Source of the DNA: Mycobacterium sp. DL99
GTDB taxonomy: Bacteria > Actinomycetota > Actinomycetes > Mycobacteriales > Mycobacteriaceae
Assembly (NCBI RefSeq): GCF_004762045.1
Contig: NZ_SJOM01000007.1
Location: 186,001-250,000 of the forward strand
Reading direction: 5' to 3'
Length of the DNA stretch: 64,000 nt
Positions 34,918-44,866 of the stretch are shown in pieces (position 1 is the stretch's first letter; the number at the start of each line of letters is the position of its first letter). The position numbers and the translations under genes were made by a program. The notes below the pieces were generated by a model, which was not told the DNA's origin, did no database searches, and saw only the letters and a list, made by a program, of their open reading frames with translations.

Positions 34918-36401
34918 CCGACGTGGATACGGCCCGGGATCAGGCGGCGGCGGGCACGCGAGGAGCAAAAATCGCCGAGGCGGACGCCGTGGTGGCCGCG
35001 ATCGACCCGGGCCTGAACTCGCCGGGGGTGGAAACCCGCGATGCGGTGCTGGTGGCCGGTCCGTGGCTGGCCGGATCGACGAGCGTGATGGCGGCACTGC
35101 GGGAGCGGATGCCGCAGACGACTTTCGTGGAATCCACTGAATTGGTGGCCGGCGAGGCGCCGGCGGCTGTGGTGTTCGTGGTTTCGGCAGCCGCCCCGGT
35201 TACTGAATCAGATTGTGCCCTGGTCGATTTGGCGTCGCGATACACCGATCTGGTGATCGGCGTGGTGTCCAAGATCGATGCGTACCGCGACTGGCGCGAT
35301 GTGCGCGACGCCGATGCGGAAATCCTGGGCGAGCGCGACGCGCGCTACGAACGCATGCCCTGGGTGGGGGTGGCGGCGGCGCCCGATCTCGGTGAGCCGC
35401 AGCTCGATGAGCTCGTCGAACTGCTCGCCGGCCAGCTCGCCGATCCCGATATCGCGCGCCGGAACAGGTTGCGCGCCTGGGAAACTCGACTGGAAGCGGT
35501 CATCCTCCGGTATGAGGCCGACGGGTCCGGCGCCGACCGCCAGGCCCGCGTCGACGTGTTGCGGGAGCGTCGCGCCGAGGTGGCCAGGGCCCGCAGGCTG
35601 ACCCGTACCGAGCGCAGCATCGCGTTGCGCAGTCAATTGCAGCAGGCCAGGGTTCAGCTCGGCTATTTCGCCCGCAACCGGTGTAACTCGGTGCGCACCG
35701 AATTGCAGGAGGATGTCGCGGGCATCGGCCGGCGCCGGATCGAGACGTTCGAGGACTACGCGCGGCAACGCGCGCACGAGGTCGTCGGTGAGGTCGACGA
35801 GGGCGTCACCGCCCACCTGCGCGGAATGGCGGACGAACTTGAGTTGACGGAACCTGAATCGCCCGCCCCGGCGCGGGTCCCCGACCTGCCGTCGCCCCAG
35901 CTGAAATCCCGGACCCTCGAGACCCGGCTGATGCTCGTCCTGGGCGCCGGCTTCGGGCTGGGTGTGGCGGTGGCGGTCAGCCGGGTACTGGTGGGTGCGG
36001 CCCCGCGACTGGCCGTGGCCGGCCTGGTGGTCGGGGCGGTGGTGGGCCTGCTGCTGGCGATCTGGGTGGTCGGCACCCGTGGGTTGTTGCACGACCGGGC
36101 GGTGCTGGATCGCTGGGTCGGCGAGATCACCACCACCCTCCGTTCGGCGGTCGAAGAGCTCGTCGCGAAGCGGGTCCTGGCCGCGGAGACTGCGCTCACC
36201 ACCGAGCTGGCGGCCCGTGAGGAAACCGAGGCGGCCGCGGTGGCCGAGAAGACCGCCGCGATGGACGCCGAACTGCGTGAACATGCCATCGCGACCGCGC
36301 GGGCGGCGGCCCAGAGAGACCGACGGATCCCGCCGTTACAGCGGGCGCTGAACGCCGTGCGGGCGGATCTGTACGGCAACAGCGACGCTACTGGCGAGTA
36401 A
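34914..36401 (+). CDS. Degenerate dynamin-like membrane protein, second of pair (Rv0210-like)
   Basis: A 495-residue protein. A GTPase-like N-terminal domain has a P-loop relic (LVAGPWLAGSTSVMAALRE) without Lys and a G4-like VVSKIDAYRDW. Then comes a long helical, Arg/Glu-rich stalk (about 190-320) and a membrane hairpin of two spans at about 342-385 (LMLVLGAGFGLGVAVAV and LAVAGLVVGAVVGLLLAIWV), with another helical bundle to the end. Stalk-paddle-stalk order is that of dynamin-like proteins that shape membranes. Coupled to the previous gene by GTGA overlap; pckG follows after 156 bp. Confidence 0.7.
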   Translation: MTDVDTARDQAAAGTRGAKIAEADAVVAAIDPGLNSPGVETRDAVLVAGPWLAGSTSVMAALRERMPQTTFVESTELVAGEAPAAVVFVVSAAAPVTESDCALVDLASRYTDLVIGVVSKIDAYRDWRDVRDADAEILGERDARYERMPWVGVAAAPDLGEPQLDELVELLAGQLADPDIARRNRLRAWETRLEAVILRYEADGSGADRQARVDVLRERRAEVARARRLTRTERSIALRSQLQQARVQLGYFARNRCNSVRTELQEDVAGIGRRRIETFEDYARQRAHEVVGEVDEGVTAHLRGMADELELTEPESPAPARVPDLPSPQLKSRTLETRLMLVLGAGFGLGVAVAVSRVLVGAAPRLAVAGLVVGAVVGLLLAIWVVGTRGLLHDRAVLDRWVGEITTTLRSAVEELVAKRVLAAETALTTELAAREETEAAAVAEKTAAMDAELREHAIATARAAAQRDRRIPPLQRALNAVRADLYGNSDATGE

Positions 36402-36443
36402 CCACCTGATAACGTTGATCTGAATCGTTCCTGTGAGTGATCG

Positions 36444-36502
36444 GACATACCACTGGTTCACCGTGGGTATGTCACCCGAGTTAACCTCTACCCAAGGGGT
36501 AG
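36444..36502 (+). promoter_or_regulatory. pckG upstream regulatory region with two palindromes
   Basis: GACATACC and GGTATGTC form an 8-bp inverted repeat (36444-36451 and 36466-36473). CTACCC-AAG-GGGTAG (36488-36502) is a perfect palindrome. TAACCT at 36482-36487 could be a -10, which would put the second palindrome over the transcription start. The second element resembles the RicR-like sites at 4.4 and 5.0 kb but has a shorter spacer, so a different repressor may use it. Confidence 0.4.
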
Positions 36503-36557
36503 CCGTGACCGCGTCGTGACGTGGCTTGGGTTCCACAAACCTACGCAGGAGAATTTG

Positions 36558-38387
36558 ATGACCTCAGCGACCATTCCGGGTCTGGACACCGCACCGACGA
36601 AACATCAGGGTCTGCTGGCCTGGGTCCAGGAGGTCGCAGAGCTGACTCAACCGGATCGGGTGGTCTTCGCCGACGGGTCCGCTGAGGAGTATGACCGGCT
36701 GGCCGCTCACCTGGTCGAGGCGGGTACCTTCCAGAAGCTGAACGACGAGAAGCAGCCGAACTCGTACCTGGCGCTCTCCGATCCGTCCGACGTCGCCCGC
36801 GTCGAGTCTCGCACCTTCATCTGCTCCGAGCGTGAGATCGACGCCGGCCCCACCAACAACTGGATGGAACCCGCCAAGATGCGCGGGCTCATGAGCGACC
36901 TGTACCGCGGCTCGATGCGCGGCCGCACCATGTGGGTGGTGCCGTTCTGCATGGGTCCGCTGGACGCGGAGGATCCCAAGCTCGGTGTGGAGATCACCGA
37001 CTCCGAGTACGTCGTGGTCTCGATGCGCACGATGACCCGGATGGGTCAGGCCGCGCTCGACAAGATCGGCGACGACGGCTTCTTCGTCAAGGCGCTGCAC
37101 TCGATCGGTGCGCCGCTGGAGCCCGGCCAGAAGGACGTGCCGTGGCCGTGCAACGACACCAAGTACATCACCCACTTCCCGGAGACCCGTGAGATCTGGA
37201 GCTTCGGCTCGGGCTACGGCGGCAACGCTCTGCTGGGTAAGAAGTGCTACTCGCTGCGGATCGCCTCGGCGATGGCCCATGACGAGGGCTGGCTCGCCGA
37301 ACACATGCTGATCGTCAAGCTGATCTCCCCGGAGAACAAGGCCTACTTCGTCGCCGCGGCATTCCCGTCGGCCTGCGGCAAGACCAACCTCGCGATGCTG
37401 CAGCCGACCATCCCCGGCTGGCGTGCCGAGACCGTCGGTGACGACATCGCCTGGATGCGGTTCGGCAAGGACGGCCGCCTGTATGCCGTCAACCCCGAGT
37501 TCGGTTTCTTCGGCGTCGCACCCGGCACCAACTGGGATTCCAACCCCAACGCGATGAAGACCATCGCCGCAGGCAACACCGTCTTCACCAATGTGGCCAA
37601 GACCGACGACAACGACGTGTGGTGGGAAGGCCTGGAGGGCGAACCCGACCACCTGATCGACTGGAAGGGCAACGACTGGTTCCTGCGCGAGACGGAATCC
37701 AAGGCCGCGCACCCGAACTCGCGCTACTGCACCCCGATCTCGCAGTGCCCGACGCTGGCGCCGGAGTGGGACGACCCGCAGGGCGTGCCGATCTCGGCGA
37801 TCCTGTTCGGCGGCCGTCGCAAGACCACGGTCCCGCTGGTGACCCAGGCCCGCGATTGGCAGCACGGTGTGTTCATCGGCGCCACTCTCGGCTCCGAGCA
37901 GACCGCCGCCGCCGAGGGCAAGGTCGGTACAGTGCGCCGCGACCCTATGGCCATGCTGCCGTTCCTGGGCTACAACGTCGGTGACTACTTCCAGCACTGG
38001 ATCAACATCGGCAAGAACGCCGACGAGTCGAAGCTGCCTGCGGTGTTCTTCGTCAACTGGTTCCGCCGCGGCGACGACGGCCGCTTCCTGTGGCCGGGCT
38101 TCGGCGAGAACAGCCGCGTGCTGAAGTGGGCCATCGAGCGCATCGAGCACAAGGCCGACGGTAAGAGCACCCCGATCGGCATCGTGCCGACGGCCGCCGA
38201 TCTGGACCTGTCCGGGCTCGATGTGGATCCGGCCGACGTGGACGAGGCGCTGGCCGTCAACACCGAGGAGTGGCGGGCCGAGCTCCCGCTGATCGAGGAG
38301 TGGTTCGAGTTCGTCGGTGAGAAGCTGCCCACCGGCATCAAGGACGAGTTCGACGCCCTCAAGCACCGCCTGGCCGAAGAGTCCTAG
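36558..38387 (+). CDS. pckG: Phosphoenolpyruvate carboxykinase (GTP)
   Basis: A 609-residue GTP-dependent PEPCK, turning oxaloacetate and GTP to PEP, CO2 and GDP; it is the gateway to gluconeogenesis on fatty acids and sterols. The P-loop [14 protein letters not shown], the [20 protein letters not shown] block, the omega-loop region and the [32 protein letters not shown] segment are typical and complete. GGAG lies 6 nt before the ATG. It is followed by a strong terminator, so it is monocistronic. Position after the Rv0209/Rv0210 pair matches Rv0211. Confidence 0.97.
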   Translation: MTSATIPGLDTAPTKHQGLLAWVQEVAELTQPDRVVFADGSAEEYDRLAAHLVEAGTFQKLNDEKQPNSYLALSDPSDVARVESRTFICSEREIDAGPTNNWMEPAKMRGLMSDLYRGSMRGRTMWVVPFCMGPLDAEDPKLGVEITDSEYVVVSMRTMTRMGQAALDKIGDDGFFVKALHSIGAPLEPGQKDVPWPCNDTKYITHFPETREIWSFGSGYGGNALLGKKCYSLRIASAMAHDEGWLAEHMLIVKLISPENKAYFVAAAFPSACGKTNLAMLQPTIPGWRAETVGDDIAWMRFGKDGRLYAVNPEFGFFGVAPGTNWDSNPNAMKTIAAGNTVFTNVAKTDDNDVWWEGLEGEPDHLIDWKGNDWFLRETESKAAHPNSRYCTPISQCPTLAPEWDDPQGVPISAILFGGRRKTTVPLVTQARDWQHGVFIGATLGSEQTAAAEGKVGTVRRDPMAMLPFLGYNVGDYFQHWINIGKNADESKLPAVFFVNWFRRGDDGRFLWPGFGENSRVLKWAIERIEHKADGKSTPIGIVPTAADLDLSGLDVDPADVDEALAVNTEEWRAELPLIEEWFEFVGEKLPTGIKDEFDALKHRLAEES

Positions 38388-38398
38388 TTTTCAGCATT

Positions 38399-38432
38399 AC
38401 GCGCACCCTCGTGATTTCACGAGGGTGCGCGT
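38399..38432 (+). terminator. Rho-independent terminator of pckG
   Basis: A 15-bp stem ACGCGCACCCTCGTG (38399-38413) with its complement (38418-38432), loop ATTT, followed by TTTTGTG. Ends the pckG transcript 12 nt after its stop. Confidence 0.9.
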
Positions 38433-38504
38433 TTTTGTGTGAAAGCGTTGCGCATCACGTATGTAACGCTGTGGCGATTTTCGGCACGAATCTCCGCCGT
38501 AGCG

Positions 38505-41500
38505 TTACGCGCGTGCCGTCTCGCGGGAGGGCCACCACATGCGCTCGCCCAGCAGGCTCATCGCAGCGGGAACCAGATAGGTGCGCACCACCGTGATGTC
38601 GAGGAGCAACCCGATGCCGATCGTGGATCCGATCTGCACCAAGTTGAGCACCGTCCCACTCGTCAACGCGAACATGGTGATCGCGAAAACCACTCCGGCG
38701 GTGGTGATCACGCTGCCGGTGCTGCCGAATCCGCGGATGATGCCGCTGATCACTCCACTGTGGGATTCCTCGCGGATGCGGGCGGCGAACAGCATGCTGT
38801 AGTCGGCGCCGACCGCGACCAGTGCCATGAACGACACGGGGAACACCGACCAGTCCAGGCTGATGCCGATCAGGTGTTGCCAGATCAGGGTGGACATCCC
38901 TGCCGCGGCTCCGAAGGACAGCACCACCGCGGCGATCATCAGGACCGGGGCCACCAGGCTGCGGAGCATCACGATCAGCACCAGGAGCACGGCCGCTACC
39001 GCGACGACGCCGAAAAGTGCGAAATCACGCCAGGTTTGGTCGACATGACGTTGGGACAGCGAGGCCAGGCCGGTTGATTCGATCTGGGCATGTTCCAGCA
39101 CGGTTCCCGTCGCGGCATTGTTCGCCGCGGCGATGACGTCGGGTACCGCGCCCATCGCCTCGGCGCCATACGGATTCACCGCCCAGACCACCATCATGCG
39201 TGCACTGCGACCGTCCGGGGAGATGAGCAATTGCTCACCGGCGGTGAGGCGGCGGTCGGTGCGGCCCTCCTCTGGCAGATAGAAGCCCCGCCCCGCGCCG
39301 GTGCTGGTGTCGGCCGACATCCGATGCAGGAAGTCCGAGGCGCGTGACAGCCCCGCACTGAGTTCGGTGGTCAGTGTGACCATGGTGTCGGTACCGGTCT
39401 TGACCTGGCCCAGGCCCGCGGTCAGACGGCCCAAACCTGTTGTGAGTTCATTGATCCCGGACAACAGCCGGCTCAGTTCCTGACGGGTCTGCTCGGGGGT
39501 GCGGGTGCCGAGTTGATCGAGCATGGCCCGCAGCTTCTTGATCGCCGCCCGTAGGTCGGGCAGCGTGTCCAGAGCCGTGGTCACCGGTCCTTCGGGGACC
39601 AGGGGCGCGACGAGGGTCAATCCGTCGATTGCCAGCTGGGCGCGTCCGCCGGTGGCCGCGTTGAGGTCGGCGAAGGCCTGCCTGGCGCGCAGGCATGAGC
39701 TGTCTGCCGCGCAGGCGGCCGACGGCTCCGGCCCGGTGAGCGGATCGAACACAGCGTGCAATGCGGCCGTGGGAGCCGCCAATCGCTCTCGGGCGGAGTC
39801 GATGTCGTCGACCACCCGATCCAGGGAATCGGTGGCGTTGGAGATGCTGCGCACGGCGGTCACCACGTCCAGTGACCCGCCGGAGAGGTTGCCGACCACC
39901 CGATCGGCGGATTCCAGCGTGCCGAGCAGGTTGCGCGCCAAGTCGACGAGGGACCGGGCGCCGTCGGTGAGTTCGGGGAGCCTGGCGGCCGCATCCGCTG
40001 ATCCGTCGTGCAGTTGGGTCACGCCGGAGGCGAGGCGTTTCAGCTGCGGGATGGCCTCTTCGACGCGGTCGTGGGCATCGGCCAGGCCGGCGCCGACCTG
40101 CGCGGTCTGCGAGCCGATGGCCGTCTCGGGCAGCGGTTTTCCCTCGGGCCGGGTGATCGACCGAACGTAGGCCACCTGCGGAAGGTTGCCGATCGACATG
40201 GCGATCAGATCCAGGGCGGCCAGGTCGTTGGTGTTGCGCATGTCGTGGTCGGTCCGGATGGTGATGAACTCCGGAGCCGCCTCGTTGACGCCCCAATGGC
40301 GGTAGACGGCCTCGTATCCGCGCTTGCTGTCGGTGGCGCGCAGTTGCATCGCGTTCTCGTCGATGTTCGGTTCGAAGGTGAACAGCACTGAGCTCATGGC
40401 GATGAGAAACGCCAAGGACGCCGCGACGAGCGCCGGTGCACGACGGATGATGGCGGCGCCGCGCTTGCGCCAGCGTCGTTCATCGAGCGGGCGGGGCTCG
40501 GCGTATCCGCGCCGCCCCCACAGCGCCATGATCGCGGGGGTCAGCGTCAGGCTGACTGCCATGGTTATCGCGATCGACAGGGCGATCGGAGGTCCCGCGG
40601 TGCGGAACATCCCGATCTTGGTGAATACCATGGCCATTCCGGCACCGGCGATGGTCAGCGCGGAGGCGATGACGATACCCGCGGTGTGCGCACCGGACCG
40701 GGCAACCGCGTCGTCGACGGCCAGCCCGCGGCGTCTGCCCTCGTGATAGTTGGCCAGCAGGAAGATGCCGTAGTCGGTCCCCGCTCCCAGCACCATCGCG
40801 GTCACCAGGGCGATGGTGAAGTTCGAGACGGTCAGCAGATCATGGCCGCCAAGCAGGGAGATGACCGGCCGCGCGACCGCCAGCGAAATACCCACGGTGA
40901 GAAGGGGAATCATCGAAGTGATCAGCGACCGGTAGACAGCGAGCAGCAGCAGCGTGATCAGAACCACCGAGACCACCGTGATGATGGCCAGCGAGGTGTC
41001 GATGGCGGAGAACAGATCCGACAGAGTCGGTGCGGCCCCGGTGAAATGCACATCGAGCCCCGATGGGCGGGGGAGTGCATCGACTGCGGCGCGGACGTTC
41101 TCGGTGGACCGGTGCGCACGGGTGGAGCCGACGTCGCCGGTGGTGGCGACGATCAGGTGGATGGCTTTCCCGTCGGGGCTCAGGCCGATTCCCTCGAGCC
41201 CCGGCGTCCCGTAAGTGTCGAGCACATACGCGACGTCGTCCTTGTCTGCCACCAACCGCGATACCAGATCGCGGTAGTACGCGGTGTCGGCCGGGTTGAG
41301 GACGCGGTCGCTGGACACCACGATGCTGCCGACGGCGGTGGTATCGGGGACGCCGAAGTCGCGCGACATCTGCCGCAGGGTCTCGGTGGTCGGGCTTTCC
41401 GGAGTGAACGGCGCGGAGTGCTCGGCCACCGTGCGTTCCAGCTGGGGGATGGCCAGGTTGAGTACGCCGGCCAGGGCCAGCCACGCCCCGAGAATCAACC

Positions 41501-41555
41501 ACGCATGCTTCGCGCAGACCCTGGAGAGTTTGCCGAAGACCGCCAGATTGTGCAT
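38505..41555 (-). CDS. MmpL-family RND transporter with large periplasmic helical insert
   Basis: A 1016-residue MmpL transporter. TM1 starts at about residue 15 (AWLILGAWLALAGVLNLA). The proton-relay pairs are GAGTDYGIFLLANYHEGRRR and AVGADYSMLFAARIREES, both intact. Between TM7 and TM8 lies a very large periplasmic domain (about 430-830) with coiled-coil-like helices (GLADAHDRVEEAIPQLKRLA, LSRLLSGINELTTGLGRLTA), the layout of MmpL4/5-type proteins. No MmpS gene is adjacent. It diverges from a TetR regulator with twin operators between. Cargo is unknown, probably a lipid or siderophore-like molecule. Confidence 0.9.
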   Translation of the reverse strand: MHNLAVFGKLSRVCAKHAWLILGAWLALAGVLNLAIPQLERTVAEHSAPFTPESPTTETLRQMSRDFGVPDTTAVGSIVVSSDRVLNPADTAYYRDLVSRLVADKDDVAYVLDTYGTPGLEGIGLSPDGKAIHLIVATTGDVGSTRAHRSTENVRAAVDALPRPSGLDVHFTGAAPTLSDLFSAIDTSLAIITVVSVVLITLLLLAVYRSLITSMIPLLTVGISLAVARPVISLLGGHDLLTVSNFTIALVTAMVLGAGTDYGIFLLANYHEGRRRGLAVDDAVARSGAHTAGIVIASALTIAGAGMAMVFTKIGMFRTAGPPIALSIAITMAVSLTLTPAIMALWGRRGYAEPRPLDERRWRKRGAAIIRRAPALVAASLAFLIAMSSVLFTFEPNIDENAMQLRATDSKRGYEAVYRHWGVNEAAPEFITIRTDHDMRNTNDLAALDLIAMSIGNLPQVAYVRSITRPEGKPLPETAIGSQTAQVGAGLADAHDRVEEAIPQLKRLASGVTQLHDGSADAAARLPELTDGARSLVDLARNLLGTLESADRVVGNLSGGSLDVVTAVRSISNATDSLDRVVDDIDSARERLAAPTAALHAVFDPLTGPEPSAACAADSSCLRARQAFADLNAATGGRAQLAIDGLTLVAPLVPEGPVTTALDTLPDLRAAIKKLRAMLDQLGTRTPEQTRQELSRLLSGINELTTGLGRLTAGLGQVKTGTDTMVTLTTELSAGLSRASDFLHRMSADTSTGAGRGFYLPEEGRTDRRLTAGEQLLISPDGRSARMMVVWAVNPYGAEAMGAVPDVIAAANNAATGTVLEHAQIESTGLASLSQRHVDQTWRDFALFGVVAVAAVLLVLIVMLRSLVAPVLMIAAVVLSFGAAAGMSTLIWQHLIGISLDWSVFPVSFMALVAVGADYSMLFAARIREESHSGVISGIIRGFGSTGSVITTAGVVFAITMFALTSGTVLNLVQIGSTIGIGLLLDITVVRTYLVPAAMSLLGERMWWPSRETARA

Positions 41556-41565
41556 TCGGGCATCG

Positions 41566-41614
41566 TAGACCAATCGGTCTATGAGTGGTCGACTAGGATG
41601 GACCAACTGGTCTA
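41566..41614. promoter_or_regulatory. Twin TetR operators between mmpL and tetR
   Basis: Site 1, TAGACC-AATC-GGTCTA (41566-41581), is a perfect inverted repeat. Site 2, TGGACC-AACT-GGTCTA (41599-41614), has one mismatch. Centres are 33 bp apart, about three helical turns. They lie in the 67-bp gap between the two divergent start codons. Nearly the same pair occurs at 49242-49287 before the other TetR gene. Confidence 0.8.
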
Positions 41615-41622
41615 TTTCGGAA

Positions 41623-42207
41623 ATGGAGAGGGTGGCGGCGGTGGCAGGCCCGCGCGAGCGTCTCATTCAGAGCGCCATCGAGCTGATGCGTGAGTACGGG
41701 GTACACGCGACGGGTCTCAGCGATCTGCTGGAACGCAGCAACACCGCTCGCGGGTCGATCTACCAGCACTTTCCAACCGGAAAAACTGAACTGATGGAAC
41801 AGGCCACGCTGGAGGCCGGACGGATCATCACCGCCAGGATCCAAGAACTGACACAGACCTTGCCTGCCGAGGACGTCATCGGCGCCTTTGTCGCCGGGTG
41901 GAAGCAGAACCTGATCGACAGTGACTTCACTGGGGGGTGTCCCATCGTGGCGGCCGCGCAGGCCGGTCCGGATGCGCTCGTGGTGCGGGAGGCCTCGGCC
42001 GCGGTGTTTGCTGATTGGTCCCGGGTGATCGCGGAGTCGATCGAATCCAAGGGTGTTGACGCCACCACTGCGGCCTCCCTCGGCAGCTTCATCGTCAGCT
42101 CACTGGAAGGTGCCATCATCCAGTGCCGCAGCGCGAGGTCGCTGCAGCCCCTCGACGACGCCTGCACCAGCCTGATGTTGCTGCTGCGTGGGATCGGTGC
42201 GGACTGA
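41623..42207 (+). CDS. TetR/AcrR-family repressor of the divergent mmpL gene
   Basis: A 194-residue TetR-family repressor. The N-terminal HTH (RLIQSAIELMREYGVHATGL, then SDLLERSNTARGSIYQHFPT) is typical. The C-terminal ligand domain (GGCPIVAAAQAG, SLEGAIIQCRSARSLQPLDD) is of the LmrA/YxaF-like kind and strongly resembles that of the TetR at 49331. The ATG at 41623 is used, but GTG 41632 or 41641 behind the GGAGAGG are real alternatives. It should bind the twin operators and repress both itself and the transporter until a ligand, perhaps a transported compound, is present. Confidence 0.88.
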   Translation: MERVAAVAGPRERLIQSAIELMREYGVHATGLSDLLERSNTARGSIYQHFPTGKTELMEQATLEAGRIITARIQELTQTLPAEDVIGAFVAGWKQNLIDSDFTGGCPIVAAAQAGPDALVVREASAAVFADWSRVIAESIESKGVDATTAASLGSFIVSSLEGAIIQCRSARSLQPLDDACTSLMLLLRGIGAD

Positions 42208-42214
42208 CTGGGGG

Positions 42215-44866
42215 TTACCCCGCGGTGCCCAATTCGGACCGGGCCCGGCCGATCTGTTCGAATGCGTAGTCGGCAACCTCGGTGGTGGTCATGCTTGCGC
42301 CGGCCGACGCAAGTGACCGGTAGCGGTCTTCACCGAGAACTTCTTTCAGATCCGCGATGGCGGCGTCGATCTCGGGGAAGCCCGCGCGCGCCATCGCGGT
42401 CGAGGCGAAGCCGCTGATGGTGGCTGCCGGTTGGTGTCCGCCGAGCCGGTCGAGCAGTGCGGTGAGCAGTCCCAGTGCGTTGCGCATCAGTTCGACGGTG
42501 CCGGAGTCGTAGTAGTGCCGGATGGCTTGGGTGATGTAGTCGAAAGCATCAGTCAGCTGGCCGCGGTCGGCGGCGAGCCCGGCCAGCAGGCAGGCGAAGA
42601 TCGATGTCTGCTGTCGATCGCCGCTTTCCTGGGCGAGCTGCCACCCTCGGCGGAGGGCCTGGTAGGCAACTGCGGGCTCAGTCTCCCGGCGGGCCCAGCC
42701 GTACCCGAGCAGCGCGGCACCCGCCAGGGCGGGGTTGGCGAGGCTCTCGGCGTCGGTGGGCAGCCGCGCCGACTCGTTCATCGCTTCCGCGGTGGCTCCG
42801 CAGACAGCCAATGTCACCGCCAGGACGGTCTGGTTGGCGGTGTGGCGCTGGGGTAGGCGAGCGATCGTTGCCCGGCACCACTCGATTGCCCGGTCGGGCC
42901 GGCCCGTCGTGTTGTATCCGGCGGCCACCACGCACGAGAACTCGTCGCCGACATCGTCGAATTCTCCGCTGCCGATCGCCGCCCGGCTGGCTTCGGCGTA
43001 CTCGTTGAAGTCGTCGACGCGTCCCAACGCGGCACAGTTGGTGGCGCCCACGAAGAGTTGAGCCAGTCTCGGATGGTGTGCTGCTTGGGCCGTCGGGAGG
43101 ATCTCCTCGACCCAGGCCAGGGGTTCCCACTGTTCGAGGAAATATCCGAAGTAGATGGCATTCACCGCGACTGCGGCAGCCGCGTCGAGATCGCCGTTGT
43201 CGGCGGCCCATCGAAACGCTGTCCGCAGGTTGGGCAATTCGGTTGAGAACCATTCGTAGGCCTCGCGTTGCCTCGGGCTGTCCCACAACGCGAGCACTTC
43301 GGACTGCAGGCCCGCGAAGTAGTGTGCGTGTGCTGTGCGTACCGCTTCCGAATCGCCCGAGCCGACGAGCTGCTCCTCCGCGAATTGACGGATGGTCTCC
43401 AGCATCGAGAAGCGAGTGTGCGATGTTGTGGGGTCTGCCACCAGGAGCGACTTCCGGACGAGGGCGTCGAGCAGATCCAGCGTCCCCAGTTCGTCGTCGG
43501 AGCCGGCGACGGCGCACGCCGCAGCCAGGTTGAATCCCCCGTTGAACACCGAAAGCCTTGTCAATACGGACTTTTCATCGCGGTCGAGCAGGTCGTAGGA
43601 CCATTGCACGGCGTGGCTCAGCGTCTGGTGCCGTTCCAGCCCCCGACGCGAGCCCACGAGCAGCCGGAAACGGTCGTCCAGCCGATCGCGGATCTCGGAA
43701 GCCGTCATCGACACCATGCGTGACGCCGCGAGTTCGATCGCCAGTGGAATTCCGTCCAGGCGACGGCAGATTTCCACTACCGCGGCGGAGTCGACCGGCG
43801 AGGCGAATGAGGCGCGGGGCGAGACCGCCTGAGCTCGATCGATGAACAGTGCCGCGGCCGCGGAACCCGGGCCGTCGCGGATGTCCAGCGATGCCACCGG
43901 CCACAGCTGCTCGTCGTTGAGCCTCAGCCCTTCGCGGCTGGTGGCAAGGACCGTGACCGCCGACGACTGGGCGAGGATCGACTCGATCAGATCGGCGGCC
44001 GCGTTCAGGACGTGTTCGCAGTTGTCGAAAACCAGGATGCGGGAGCGTCCTTGGAGGGCCGCGGCAATGCTCTCGGTGACGGTCAACCCGGCTTGCTGGG
44101 TGATTCCGAGAATGGCCGCGACCGAGTCCGGGACCGCGGTCGGATCACCGACCGCGGCCAGTTCGATCACGAACGCGCCGTCCGGAAATGCGTCGAGCGA
44201 GCGGGAGGCGACCTCCAGTGCCAGCCGGGTCTTGCCGACCCCGCCGACACCGGTCAACGTCACCAGGCGATGGGATTTCAGCACCGTGTCCAACTCGGTC
44301 AGATCAGCCTCGCGTCCGATGAGGCTCGTGGTCGGAGCCCGCAGATTCCCCGGTCCGGAAGTGGTGGTGTTCAGCGGCGGGAATTCGGTGCGCAGGCCCG
44401 CGGCGTGGACCTGGTAGAGGTCAACGGGTTTGGCGATGTCGCGTAACCGTCTCGACCCCAACGAAATCAGGTCGACGCCGCTCAACAGGCCCGCCGTCAC
44501 CCCGTCGAGCAGGATCTGTCCGCCGTGCCCGGACGCCATGATTCGGGACGCCCGGTTGAGGACGGCGCCGAAATAGTCGTCGTCGCGGTGTTCGGCTTCC
44601 CCGGTGGCCAGGCCCATCCGCACCGGCAGCCCCAGCTCCCGCTGTGCGCTCACCGCCGCTTCGACGGCGGCGGACGGCGAGGCGAACGCCGCACAGACGC
44701 CGTCGCCGGTGTGCTTGAAAAGTGTGCCGGCCTGCTCGGCTATCGCGCGGCGCAGCACCTCGTCATGCACCGCCAGGGCGGCTCGCATGCCGTCAGCGTC
44801 AGCTTCCCACCGTCGGGTGGAACCTTCGATGTCGGTGAACAGAAAGGTGGCGATGCCTGCTGGCAT
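42215..44866 (-). CDS. Class III adenylate/guanylate cyclase - NB-ARC ATPase - TPR signalling protein
   Basis: An 883-residue cytosolic protein. Residues 1-165 are a class III cyclase with metal Asp residues D12 (FLFTDIEGST) and D55 (FKHTGDG), K51, and the N104/R108 transition-state pair (VLNRASRI), so it may be active. Residues ~185-480 are an ATPase with Walker A LTGVGGVGKTRLAL and Walker B RILVFDNCEHVL. The rest is TPR-like. Relatives in M. tuberculosis (the Rv0386/Rv1358/Rv2488c group) add a LuxR HTH, which is missing here. It probably links nucleotide signalling to protein partners. It converges on tetR with a 7-nt gap. Confidence 0.88.
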   Translation of the reverse strand: MPAGIATFLFTDIEGSTRRWEADADGMRAALAVHDEVLRRAIAEQAGTLFKHTGDGVCAAFASPSAAVEAAVSAQRELGLPVRMGLATGEAEHRDDDYFGAVLNRASRIMASGHGGQILLDGVTAGLLSGVDLISLGSRRLRDIAKPVDLYQVHAAGLRTEFPPLNTTTSGPGNLRAPTTSLIGREADLTELDTVLKSHRLVTLTGVGGVGKTRLALEVASRSLDAFPDGAFVIELAAVGDPTAVPDSVAAILGITQQAGLTVTESIAAALQGRSRILVFDNCEHVLNAAADLIESILAQSSAVTVLATSREGLRLNDEQLWPVASLDIRDGPGSAAAALFIDRAQAVSPRASFASPVDSAAVVEICRRLDGIPLAIELAASRMVSMTASEIRDRLDDRFRLLVGSRRGLERHQTLSHAVQWSYDLLDRDEKSVLTRLSVFNGGFNLAAACAVAGSDDELGTLDLLDALVRKSLLVADPTTSHTRFSMLETIRQFAEEQLVGSGDSEAVRTAHAHYFAGLQSEVLALWDSPRQREAYEWFSTELPNLRTAFRWAADNGDLDAAAAVAVNAIYFGYFLEQWEPLAWVEEILPTAQAAHHPRLAQLFVGATNCAALGRVDDFNEYAEASRAAIGSGEFDDVGDEFSCVVAAGYNTTGRPDRAIEWCRATIARLPQRHTANQTVLAVTLAVCGATAEAMNESARLPTDAESLANPALAGAALLGYGWARRETEPAVAYQALRRGWQLAQESGDRQQTSIFACLLAGLAADRGQLTDAFDYITQAIRHYYDSGTVELMRNALGLLTALLDRLGGHQPAATISGFASTAMARAGFPEIDAAIADLKEVLGEDRYRSLASAGASMTTTEVADYAFEQIGRARSELGTAG

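Noticed and set aside
36564..38366. 600-codon frame opposite pckG
   Set aside because: Antisense shadow of a strongly biased coding sequence; no family features.
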